Shown piece by piece: positions 44,757-53,469 of a stretch of DNA of 60,491 nt (positions are counted from its first letter, which is position 1; every line of letters begins with the position of its first letter). The notes under the pieces are model-generated. The model saw only the letters and a list, made by a program, of their open reading frames with translations. It was not told the origin of the DNA and made no database searches. Origin of the DNA: an uncultured Alphaproteobacteria bacterium (GTDB lineage Bacteria > Pseudomonadota > Alphaproteobacteria > Methylaequorales > Methylaequoraceae); contig CACAYF010000012.1 in assembly GCA_902536655.1 (NCBI GenBank), forward strand, positions 1 through 60,491, in the 5' to 3' direction. Position numbers and translations under genes: made by a program.

Positions 44757-46367
44757 ATGAAAAATATATTAAGAAATTTTCGATTATCTCTTTTTTTTAA
44801 AAATACCTTCTATAATCGAATCTTTAATGAAGGTATTGATGGAAAAATACAACATAATCCTGAGAGCCTTTGGAAAGGAAATAAATATGAAGGATCGAGA
44901 ATAATTGATGGTTTTCTAAACTTCCAAAAAGAAACTGTATTTATGGATAATAGTGTTTGGGAGAAAAATCATGGCAGTATTTCTTGGAATCGCTATCTTC
45001 AAAGCTTCATGTGGATTAAAGATGTAAGAGCAGTGGGCACCGATGAAGCGAGAATTTTTGTAAGAAAAAAAATTTTATCATGGCTCAATCAATCTGATTA
45101 CTTGAGTGAACATATTTGGAATCCGGAAATTATGTCTAAAAGAATTTTTTATTTGCTAACAAACCTATCTTTTTTTTTTGAAACAGCAAATGACAGTTTT
45201 CAAAAAAAGTTTGCTGAAAATATTAATAAACAAAGCATTTTATTATTTAAAAAAACAAAAAAAGTTAAAAATCTTAAAAACAAAATTTTTATTCCGAAAT
45301 CTTTGCTTCTCTCTTCACTTTGTTTTAAAAATTTAGAAAAAAATTTTGATTATACAATCAAGCTTTTGCAAAAAACAATTGAAATAACAATTAAAGACGG
45401 GATGCACTACTTAAGATCTCCCAGTGAACATTTTTATTTTCTTTGTTCATTATTAGATATTAAAAATTTTTTCGGAAACCTTAACTTGGATTTACCAAAT
45501 GGCTTAAATGAAAGAATAAAAGAAATGAAATTGATTCTTGATTTTTTTGTGATAGGAGATGGTCATTTAGCAATCTTTAATAAGTATGACTTTATTTGTT
45601 CAAGCAAAATTAATAATCTTCAAAAAAAAATTGGGCACAAATATAGACTTCCCAAAGTTACAGCATGCGCTGGTTTTAATCGAGTTTCAAAAAATAAATT
45701 AATATTTATTATGGATTGTGGGAATCCCTCTATGGAAAAAACACAAGCCGGTTCGCTCTCATTCGAATTATCATATTTATCAGAAAAAATTGTTGTAAAT
45801 TGCGGTTCGCCCTTTGTAAATAATAAAGAGTGGGATGATGCTATGAGATCAACTGCAGCTCATAGTACTTTAAATATAAATGAAATAAATTCATCTGATA
45901 TTTTCTACGAAAAGGACACAACTTCAAGACTTGCAGGTGTTTTCTCTGAAAAATTTAATAAAAATGAAGATGTATGGATAAATTCCTATCACGAGGGTTA
46001 CAAAGATATTTTTGGCATTATTCATAAAAGATTGATTCATATTGATCTAGAAAATTTTGTAATACGAGGTGAAGACTCATTTGGACATATAAAAATAAAT
46101 CAAAAGTACAAAAATCTTCAATATTTTTTAAGATTTCATATTCATCCTAGTATTAAACTAAATGTAACAACAAGTAAAAAAAAGGTTGTCTTAAAATTAA
46201 GGAACAATCAAGGATGGGAATTTATATGTTCAAAACCAAAGATTGAAATTCATGATGGTATTTATTTAGGAGAGAACAAAATTGTACAACCAAATTCTCA
46301 TATCTTGATAAGAGACCACATTACTCCAAAAACAAAAATAAATTGGTTGTTCAGACTTATAAAATAA
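44757..46367 (+). CDS. Heparinase II/III-like protein
   Basis: A 536-residue protein with an N-terminal helical region and a C-terminal beta-sandwich of the heparinase II/III type (GGSFELSYLSE-like SLSFELSYLSEKIVVNCGSP, then MRSTAAHSTLNINEINSSD). No signal peptide is seen, so it may act in the cytoplasm. In Alphaproteobacteria it stands between rsmB and purH and its substrate is unknown; it is not evidence for heparin use. Confidence 0.85.
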   Translation: MKNILRNFRLSLFFKNTFYNRIFNEGIDGKIQHNPESLWKGNKYEGSRIIDGFLNFQKETVFMDNSVWEKNHGSISWNRYLQSFMWIKDVRAVGTDEARIFVRKKILSWLNQSDYLSEHIWNPEIMSKRIFYLLTNLSFFFETANDSFQKKFAENINKQSILLFKKTKKVKNLKNKIFIPKSLLLSSLCFKNLEKNFDYTIKLLQKTIEITIKDGMHYLRSPSEHFYFLCSLLDIKNFFGNLNLDLPNGLNERIKEMKLILDFFVIGDGHLAIFNKYDFICSSKINNLQKKIGHKYRLPKVTACAGFNRVSKNKLIFIMDCGNPSMEKTQAGSLSFELSYLSEKIVVNCGSPFVNNKEWDDAMRSTAAHSTLNINEINSSDIFYEKDTTSRLAGVFSEKFNKNEDVWINSYHEGYKDIFGIIHKRLIHIDLENFVIRGEDSFGHIKINQKYKNLQYFLRFHIHPSIKLNVTTSKKKVVLKLRNNQGWEFICSKPKIEIHDGIYLGENKIVQPNSHILIRDHITPKTKINWLFRLIK

Positions 46368-46371
46368 TGCT

Positions 46372-47631
46372 CTAGAGTGTCCAGTAGGTTATGTTTTCGT
46401 CTCGCTTAACATCCACTTTACCTTTGATATCAAAAAAAATACCATTAGGTTTTAAAAGACTTTTAATAAAAACCATCCTTTTAAGATAATATTTATGAGG
46501 AACTGCCAAAATAAGTGCATCAAAACTATTATTTTTAATTTTTGTTAAGTTTTCTAACTGCAAATCATTAGTTTTCCCATATGGGTCGTGATGTTTGATA
46601 ATGTGAAATTTTTTCTGTAAAAAAGAAATAATTTCCAAAGATTTTGAGTTTCTTAAATCTGGTACATCCTCTTTGAAAGTCAAACCTAAGAATAAAATTT
46701 TTGATTTTCTTTTCAATTTTTCATCTATTCTTTTCGCAATAAAGGCTGGCATTTCGTCATTTGTTTTCCTTCCTGATAAAATAACTATAGGATCTATTTT
46801 TAACTTTGACGATTTGTGGGCTAAATAATATGGATCCACACCTATGCAATGCCCTCCAACAAGACCTGGTTGAAATTTTAAAAAGTTCCATTTTGTTGAA
46901 GATGCGTCTAAAACATCGTAAATACTAATTTGTAACTTATTACATATTTTTGCTACTTCATTAATAAAGGCAATATTTATATCTCTTTGAGAGTTTTCAA
47001 TTACTTTAGAAGCTTCTGCTACTTTAATGTTTTTTGCCAAAAAAATTTTACCTTTAGTGAGTTTTGAATATATTTCAAAAAGTACTTTTTCTACCTTTTT
47101 GTTTTGTCCTGATATTACTTTATCAATTTTATCTATACTGTGCACTCTATCCCCGGGATTGACTCTTTCAGGAGAGTATCCCAAAAAGAAATCTTTTCCT
47201 GATTTTAAATTTTTAACGTTTTCTTCAAGGATTGGAGCACAAATTTCTTCTGTTGCACCTGGATATACAGTGCTTTCAAAAATAACGATATCGTTTTTTT
47301 TCAACAGCCTTGAAATTGTTTTGCACACATCTTTTAATGGCTTAAAGTCAGGTGTACATTTCTTGGTTATGGGTGTTGGTACGGTTGCAATGAAAATATT
47401 ACAGTTCTCAAGATCTCTAAAATTGTTAGTAATTGACAATTTTGTCTTTAAACAACGCCTAAGTTTAGTCTCTTTCACCTCTAATGTTTTATCAATTCCT
47501 TTGAGAAGTTGACTAACTCTGTCCAAACTGATATCAAAACCTATAATCTTGTAAGATGAACATAACCCAACAGCTAGTGGTAACCCTACGTATCCTAAAC
47601 CAAGTACTGCAATTTTCTTTTCTTTTATCAC
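46372..47631 (-). CDS. UDP-N-acetylhexosamine 6-dehydrogenase (TviB/WbpA-like)
   Basis: NAD-dependent sugar-nucleotide dehydrogenase of 419 residues. GLGYVGLPLAVGL binds NAD, VAEASKVIENSQRDINIAFI carries the catalytic lysine and asparagine, and the nucleophilic cysteine is in GGHCIGVDPYYLA. The C-terminal FLGLTFKEDVPDLRNSKS is typical. It makes UDP-N-acetylhexosaminuronic acid for surface polysaccharide. GTG start; it faces the heparinase gene and is divergent from the MraY-like gene over 31 bases. Confidence 0.92.
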   Translation of the reverse strand: MIKEKKIAVLGLGYVGLPLAVGLCSSYKIIGFDISLDRVSQLLKGIDKTLEVKETKLRRCLKTKLSITNNFRDLENCNIFIATVPTPITKKCTPDFKPLKDVCKTISRLLKKNDIVIFESTVYPGATEEICAPILEENVKNLKSGKDFFLGYSPERVNPGDRVHSIDKIDKVISGQNKKVEKVLFEIYSKLTKGKIFLAKNIKVAEASKVIENSQRDINIAFINEVAKICNKLQISIYDVLDASSTKWNFLKFQPGLVGGHCIGVDPYYLAHKSSKLKIDPIVILSGRKTNDEMPAFIAKRIDEKLKRKSKILFLGLTFKEDVPDLRNSKSLEIISFLQKKFHIIKHHDPYGKTNDLQLENLTKIKNNSFDALILAVPHKYYLKRMVFIKSLLKPNGIFFDIKGKVDVKRDENITYWTL

Positions 47632-47662
47632 TGATAAATAATATAATAGATTTTAATTAATT

Positions 47663-48685
47663 ATGAGTTTTATAATAATTTTAGCTTTATATCCACTAAC
47701 TTCTGTATTATTAAACTGGGCATTAAAATTTCTTCAAAGTCCCATGTTTCTTGATATCCCAACTGAAAGAAGCAACCATAAAACACCAAAGCCGAAAGGA
47801 GCTGGAATTATAATAATACCACTTATCTTATTTTCAACTCCTGTGGTTTTTTTTTTAGAAGGATTACTTAATAGCACTTGGAAAATTATTTTAGGATTTT
47901 GTTTTCTTCTTTCCATTTTGTCTTTGTTGGATGACATTAAAAATATAAGTGCGAAAGTTAGGTTAATATTTCAGACATTTTGTGTGTTTTCTTCATTATA
48001 TCTTTTCAAGGATAACTTGAATATGTTTATAAAATCATCTCAATTCTTGGTTATGTTTAACGGAGTAGAATATTTAGGAATAGGTTTTATTTTTTGTATT
48101 CTGTTACTTTTATGGGTATGGATTATCAATATGTTTAATTTTATGGATGGAATGGACGGAATAACTTCCGTTCAGATAAGTTCTTTATCTATTTTGACTA
48201 ACTGTTTAGCAATTTTAGGTCTGACTGAAGAAAATTTTATTTACTTTAGTTTAATTCTTTTGACAATATCGTTTGCATTCTACTCAATTAATAAACCACC
48301 TTCTAAAATTTTTTTAGGAGATGTTGGATCAATTCCACTTGGTTTTTTGGCAGGTTTTATTCTCATATATCATATGATAATGTACAATTTGGTTTTTCCA
48401 TTTCTTATCGTCATGCTTTATTATCTATTAGATTCTATTACAACAATAATCTTAAGATTTTTAAAAAAAGAAAATATTTTTCAGGCTCACAGTAATCACT
48501 TTTACCAGAAAATATTAAAGAAAGGCTACAATCACGAGTATGTTCTCAAAAAAATAATTTATTTGAATTTTATTCTATTGATGCTTTCCATTCTTTCAAA
48601 TTATTATCCTATAACCTCGTTTGTCTTGGCTTTTTGTTGCACTTCTTCATTAATAATTTTCTTTAATACAAGGAAGTTTAAATGA
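47663..48685 (+). CDS. WecA/WbpL-like polyprenyl-phosphate sugar-1-phosphate transferase
   Basis: Membrane enzyme of 340 residues with about ten helices that starts lipid-linked glycan synthesis. LLDDIKN, NMFNFMDGMDG, FLGDVGSIPLGF and the HSNHFYQKI histidine motif match the MraY/WecA superfamily. Its place just before a CapD-type dehydratase is like WbpL-WbpM pairs, which suggests an N-acetyl-quinovosamine or -fucosamine carrier; that is inference. Confidence 0.9.
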   Translation: MSFIIILALYPLTSVLLNWALKFLQSPMFLDIPTERSNHKTPKPKGAGIIIIPLILFSTPVVFFLEGLLNSTWKIILGFCFLLSILSLLDDIKNISAKVRLIFQTFCVFSSLYLFKDNLNMFIKSSQFLVMFNGVEYLGIGFIFCILLLLWVWIINMFNFMDGMDGITSVQISSLSILTNCLAILGLTEENFIYFSLILLTISFAFYSINKPPSKIFLGDVGSIPLGFLAGFILIYHMIMYNLVFPFLIVMLYYLLDSITTIILRFLKKENIFQAHSNHFYQKILKKGYNHEYVLKKIIYLNFILLMLSILSNYYPITSFVLAFCCTSSLIIFFNTRKFK

Positions 48686-50496
48686 ATATAAGAATTCTAA
48701 TTACTATTTTGCACGATTTTGTATTTTTTGGAGTCTCCTTTTTTGTATCTTTATGGATTAGGCTAGACCTAAGTAGTGCTTTGAATCTATCCAGAGAGTT
48801 GTGGTGGTTTCTAATTTTTTTTTCTTTCATTAATATCTTTCTTCTTAAGTATATGGGTCTTTATCATGGGATTTGGAGGTACGCATCAATTCATGAAATT
48901 ATATCTATAATTAAGAGCGTCTCTGTTTCAATTTTGTTGTTACTTGGTATTTTTTTTCTTGCCTTTAGATTGGAGGATATACCCAGATCCTTTCCAATCC
49001 TACTGTTCATAATCTCAATTTTTAGTGTTACAAGTCCCAGAGTTTTCTATAGAATTTTGAAAGATTATTTGAAAAAAAATAATCTTAAAAAAGTACCAGT
49101 CCTAGTTGTAGGAGATAGCCCTACTACTGAAAATTTTATAAGATTTTCTAAAAAAGATGATTATTCGCTTTATGAAGTTGTTGGTATCGTTAGCTTTAAA
49201 GAGTCTTCTGTTGGAAGACGAATTCACAACATACCGATTCTTGGCTCTACTAACAAAGTAGAGTCCATAAAAAAAGGTCTAAAGAAAATAAAAAAGTTTC
49301 CACAAAGAATCATAATTTCAGATTCAAAAATTAAATCTGAAATTATTGAATCTCTTTACATTTTTGCAAAGCAAAATGGATTAGCAATCGGAATGCTTCC
49401 TAGCATATCAGAAATTTCAAATATGAGTCAAAGTCAGCTAATTCCTAAACCGATTGTAATTGAAGACATCTTAGGAAGAAAACAAAAAGTTAATGATCCC
49501 AAATTTCTGGAAAATATTTCTGGAAAAGTAATTTTAGTCACTGGAGCTGGGGGAAGTATTGGAAGTGAGTTATGCCAACAAATTCATAGTCTAAAACCAA
49601 AGTTATTAATTTTACTTGAACAAAATGAATACAACCTTTTCAAAATTTCATCAAAACTTAAAGATAATATCTTACCAAGTCTTACTGATATAAGAGATTT
49701 CAGTAAGATGGAGTTAATACTTAAAAAATTTAAACCTGACTATATTTTTCATACGGCTGCGTTAAAACACATTACATTTGTAGAAACAGATCCAATAGAA
49801 GCTCTGCATACAAATTTTTTAGCGACAGTAAAATTATGTCAGCTATGTAAGATTTTAAAAATAAAGAAAATGATTTTTATATCTACCGACAAAGCTGTTA
49901 ACCCAACAAATGTTATGGGTGCATCCAAAAGGCTTTGTGAGAAATATATTCAACAAATTGCTTCAAAAGGAAAAGATACAATTTTTACAATTGTTCGATT
50001 TGGGAATGTTTTAGGATCTACTGGGTCTGTAGTTCCAGTTTTTGAGAAACAGATAAGTGAAGGAGGACCAGTAAAAATTACACATCCAAAAATTAGGAGA
50101 TTTTTTATGACTATAAGAGAGGCCGTTGAGTTAGTATTAATTTCTTCACAACTAAAAATATCTGAAAACGGAAAAATCTTCATACTAGAGATGGGTGACT
50201 CAATATACATTAAAGATCTTGCAAAAAGAATGATTATATTATCTGGAGCAGACGAAAAAAATATTAAAATACAATTTACTGGACTTAGGAAGGGTGAAAA
50301 ACTAAATGAAGAACTTTTTTTCAATAGCGAAAAAATAGATAAAACGGAAATCAATGGAATTTTATCAACAACAAGTAAACTTTTTTGTCCAAAAAACTCT
50401 GACTTTAATAAATTAATTCAAGAAATAACCAACAAAAGAAATGAAAGTTCTCTAAAGATTTTTGAAAAAATGCTTCCTGAATATTTAAAAGAATGA
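48682..50496 (+). CDS. CapD/PglF/WbpM-like nucleoside-diphosphate-sugar 4,6-dehydratase
   Basis: A 604-residue protein with four N-terminal helices (to about 110), a linking domain and a C-terminal SDR domain. VTGAGGSIGSELCQQI binds NAD. STDKAVNPTNVMGASKR is the catalytic region, with methionine replacing the usual tyrosine, as is normal in this family. It converts a UDP-N-acetylhexosamine to the 4-keto-6-deoxy sugar. It overlaps the gene before and purH after it by 4 bases each. Confidence 0.93.
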   Translation: MNIRILITILHDFVFFGVSFFVSLWIRLDLSSALNLSRELWWFLIFFSFINIFLLKYMGLYHGIWRYASIHEIISIIKSVSVSILLLLGIFFLAFRLEDIPRSFPILLFIISIFSVTSPRVFYRILKDYLKKNNLKKVPVLVVGDSPTTENFIRFSKKDDYSLYEVVGIVSFKESSVGRRIHNIPILGSTNKVESIKKGLKKIKKFPQRIIISDSKIKSEIIESLYIFAKQNGLAIGMLPSISEISNMSQSQLIPKPIVIEDILGRKQKVNDPKFLENISGKVILVTGAGGSIGSELCQQIHSLKPKLLILLEQNEYNLFKISSKLKDNILPSLTDIRDFSKMELILKKFKPDYIFHTAALKHITFVETDPIEALHTNFLATVKLCQLCKILKIKKMIFISTDKAVNPTNVMGASKRLCEKYIQQIASKGKDTIFTIVRFGNVLGSTGSVVPVFEKQISEGGPVKITHPKIRRFFMTIREAVELVLISSQLKISENGKIFILEMGDSIYIKDLAKRMIILSGADEKNIKIQFTGLRKGEKLNEELFFNSEKIDKTEINGILSTTSKLFCPKNSDFNKLIQEITNKRNESSLKIFEKMLPEYLKE

Positions 50497-52034
50497 CTAA
50501 AATACTAATTAAAAGAGCTATTGTATCTGTACATGATAAAAGTAATTTAAGTCTTTTAGCAGATTATTTTTTACAATACAAAGTTGAGGTTTTAAGCACA
50601 GGTGGTACTGCACGCTTTTTAAAAGATTATAACACAGAGTTAAAAATAATTGAAATTTCAGAATTTACAAACTTTGATGAAATTTTGGGGGGCAGGGTTA
50701 AATCACTTCACCCATTCATTCATTCAGGAATTTTAGGTAAGAAAAGTGATAATAATCACATTAAAGAACTAAAAAATATAAACGTACCCTTTATCGACCT
50801 AGTTGTTTCGAATTTATATCCATTTGAGAGGGTAGTGAATGATCCAAAGTCAAAAAGACAAATGTGCATTGAAAATATTGATATTGGTGGACCTACCTTA
50901 ATAAGAGGTGCAGCAAAAAATTTCGACAATGTAACTGTACTTACCAATCCAAACCAATACAATTCATTTTTAAAAATTGTTGAGAAGAATAACAACAAAA
51001 TACCTAAAAGTTTCAGAGAAAATTGTGCGATAGTAGCATTTGAAAACACATCTTATTATGATGGAGTAATCTCAAATTGGTTTAATAAAAATAAGGCAAG
51101 TTTCTGCGATGAAAAACTTTCATTAAATTTTAAAAAAATTTCTCAACTAAGATACGGTGAAAACCCTCATCAAAGGGCAGCATTATTCGAATTAAAAAAA
51201 AATCCTTTGATTAAAATTTCAGGCAAGGATTTATCTTTTAATAATATCTATGATTTAGAAATTGCTATGGAATTAGCTCAACAATTCCAAGAGTCCTCAT
51301 GTGTTATCCTCAAGCACGGCAACCCCTGTGGAGTTGCTCTTGATAAAAGCCAACACAGAGCGTTCACGAAAGCACTCAAGTGTGATAAGGTCAGTGCATT
51401 TGGAGGGATAATTGCATTTAATAAAAAACTCTCCTCAGAAACTGCCAAAAAAATTAAGAACTTATTTATTGAAGTTGTAATTGCCCCAAAATTTTCTGAG
51501 AAATCCAAAGAAATTCTTTCACAAAAAAAAAATTTAGTTTTAATTCAATATAATGAAGGTAAGCGTGCAACTTCACTTCATTTGAAAACAACCAGAAATT
51601 TTTTACTTGTACAAAATAGAGACGATAAGGTTATCAGTAAAAAGGATTTTACAATTAAAACTAAAATTAAACCTACTGCTAGTGAAAAAGAAGATATGAT
51701 TTTCAGTTTTATTGTTGCTAAATACCTAAATTCAAACGCCATTGTTTTAGCAAAAAACCTAACTACAGTGGGTATTGGAGTTGGACAAATGAACCGTCTT
51801 GAGTCTGCAAAACAAGCTATTAAACAAATGAAATCAAATTTTGAAAAATGTACACCCATTATGGCATCAGATGGCTTTTTTCCTTTCCCTGATATTGTGA
51901 AATTGTGTTCAAAAAATAATATCAAAGGAATAGTTCAACCAGGTGGTTCAAAAAATGACCAAGAGGTGATTAAGGTTGCTAACAAAAATAAAATTTCAAT
52001 GGTTTTGACGGGGATAAGGCACTTTAAACATTAA
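50493..52034 (+). CDS. purH: Bifunctional AICAR transformylase/IMP cyclohydrolase PurH
   Basis: Carries out the last two steps of purine synthesis, 513 residues. N-terminal IMP cyclohydrolase domain starts RAIVSVHDKSNLSLLADY and has STGGTARFL. The transformylase part shows LRYGENPHQRAA, CVILKHGNPCGVA and the C-terminal VLTGIRHFKH. It is coupled to the CapD-like gene and overlaps the convergent transporter by 11 bases. Confidence 0.96.
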   Translation: MTKILIKRAIVSVHDKSNLSLLADYFLQYKVEVLSTGGTARFLKDYNTELKIIEISEFTNFDEILGGRVKSLHPFIHSGILGKKSDNNHIKELKNINVPFIDLVVSNLYPFERVVNDPKSKRQMCIENIDIGGPTLIRGAAKNFDNVTVLTNPNQYNSFLKIVEKNNNKIPKSFRENCAIVAFENTSYYDGVISNWFNKNKASFCDEKLSLNFKKISQLRYGENPHQRAALFELKKNPLIKISGKDLSFNNIYDLEIAMELAQQFQESSCVILKHGNPCGVALDKSQHRAFTKALKCDKVSAFGGIIAFNKKLSSETAKKIKNLFIEVVIAPKFSEKSKEILSQKKNLVLIQYNEGKRATSLHLKTTRNFLLVQNRDDKVISKKDFTIKTKIKPTASEKEDMIFSFIVAKYLNSNAIVLAKNLTTVGIGVGQMNRLESAKQAIKQMKSNFEKCTPIMASDGFFPFPDIVKLCSKNNIKGIVQPGGSKNDQEVIKVANKNKISMVLTGIRHFKH

Positions 52035-53247
52035 ATCTAAAATATACATTTAAAAATGGAATTAATGATAAAAATAAAAAAATTGGAATTACTATTATTC
52101 CAAATCTTATTGAATCGGTGAGTTGTATTGTAAGTCCTACTAAAAATGGACCCAGTATAGAACACAAATTTCCAAACATTGAATACAAACTAAAAGCCGC
52201 CATCTGATTTTGAGCTTTAATCTTTTGAACCAAAAAACTTCTACTAGAAGCCTGAATTGGTCCTATAAAAAAACCTACCAAGAGTGCAATAACCCAAAAG
52301 CTATAATAACTTTCAGTAAAATAAAGAATAAGTGTTAAAATTAACAACCCTGAAATACAAATTTTCACAGCATTAAGTGATCCAATTTTGTCCTCAAAAC
52401 TCCCAATAACTAAACAACCTATTATTCCAAAAAAATTAATCGAGACACCTAGGAATAAGATTTCAGTTTCAGAGAGTCCAAAGATAAATGCTGCAATCAT
52501 GCTAGCAAATGCAAAAATAGAAACTACCGCGTTGTTGAAAAAGAAATAGCTAATTAAGAAATTATATATACTTCTCGATCTAATGTTTTTTATCAATTCA
52601 AGAACATTTGGTGACTTAAAGTGAACCGCTTTCATAACATTAAATAATGATAAACCGAATATCGCCGACCATATGGCAACAAATGGACCAATTAATAAAA
52701 ATACCTTAATATTGAAAATTTTGAAACTTTCATTGGAGAACTTTAATAACATAAATACTAAGAACAATGACGCCAATCCACCTAAATACCCAAATGCCCA
52801 GCCCAAATTTGATAATGCTCCTGTAATACTCTTTTTGCTAATTTTGGATAATGAAAGATTATAAAATAAATTTACTATTTCAAACGAAACAAAACTAATT
52901 ACAACAAATAAAAGTGGAAGGAATTGATTTGACCCCTTGTCAAAAAAGAAAAGTCCCAAAGTAGAAAAAATCATTAGATAGAAAAAAGACTTAAAGAAGC
53001 CAATTTTAATATTTCGAAAGAAATTTCTCCCGCTTATAAGAATGAAAGATAATAACAAAAAACATAGTATACTTGCTGCAGACAAAGAAAACCCCCAAAG
53101 ACTTGTTCCAACATTTGGATCAGAAGAAATTGTTTTTGCGTAAAAAGCTCCATAGAAAAAAGTAAGAATTAAGGTTGGGTAACTCGAAATTCCAAAATCA
53201 AATAAACACCATGATCTAATCCTTTTTGAATTTAGTAATGAAAACAT
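52024..53247 (-). CDS. UMF1-type MFS transporter
   Basis: Twelve-helix permease of 407 residues. The opening SKRIRSWCLFDFGISSYPTL matches the UMF1/Atg22-like family (typical: SWALYDWANSAYPT). Bacterial members have no settled substrate. It lies 24 bases after the stop of the giant repeat protein on the same strand, so readthrough from that gene could contribute to its expression. Confidence 0.83.
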   Translation of the reverse strand: MFSLLNSKRIRSWCLFDFGISSYPTLILTFFYGAFYAKTISSDPNVGTSLWGFSLSAASILCFLLLSFILISGRNFFRNIKIGFFKSFFYLMIFSTLGLFFFDKGSNQFLPLLFVVISFVSFEIVNLFYNLSLSKISKKSITGALSNLGWAFGYLGGLASLFLVFMLLKFSNESFKIFNIKVFLLIGPFVAIWSAIFGLSLFNVMKAVHFKSPNVLELIKNIRSRSIYNFLISYFFFNNAVVSIFAFASMIAAFIFGLSETEILFLGVSINFFGIIGCLVIGSFEDKIGSLNAVKICISGLLILTLILYFTESYYSFWVIALLVGFFIGPIQASSRSFLVQKIKAQNQMAAFSLYSMFGNLCSILGPFLVGLTIQLTDSIRFGIIVIPIFLFLSLIPFLNVYFRFNV

Positions 53248-53271
53248 TCAAACCCCGTAAACTTTTAAATT

Positions 53272-53469
53272 TTAGTTACACAGACCATTTCTTAAAACAC
53301 AAGGAGCAACTGTTATTGATTGATCTGGAGTAGAAATACTGATTTTTTCGGCTACAGCTGGAACACTTCTGTGTGAGGTCTTTGTTGGCAAAAGAATTAA
53401 GTTTTTACCTGAACGTCCTTTATTTAAAATTTCTCTTATTCTTTGGGTAAAGGTTAATTTATGCTTTAA
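53272..53469 (-). other. Non-repeat C-terminal tail of the giant protein
   Basis: The last 65 residues or so differ in style from the repeats: basic and helical at first (QRIREILNKGRSGKN), then TSHRSVPAVAEKISISTPDQ, and a final cysteine pair (CVLRNGLC). It may be an anchor, a release signal or a disulfide-closed end. No known secretion-signal family was recognised. Confidence 0.6.

Noticed and set aside
44757-46367. Glycosaminoglycan-degrading enzyme
   Set aside because: The protein has no signal peptide and sits in the conserved rsmB-purH setting where homologues occur in bacteria that do not use heparin; only the fold is claimed.
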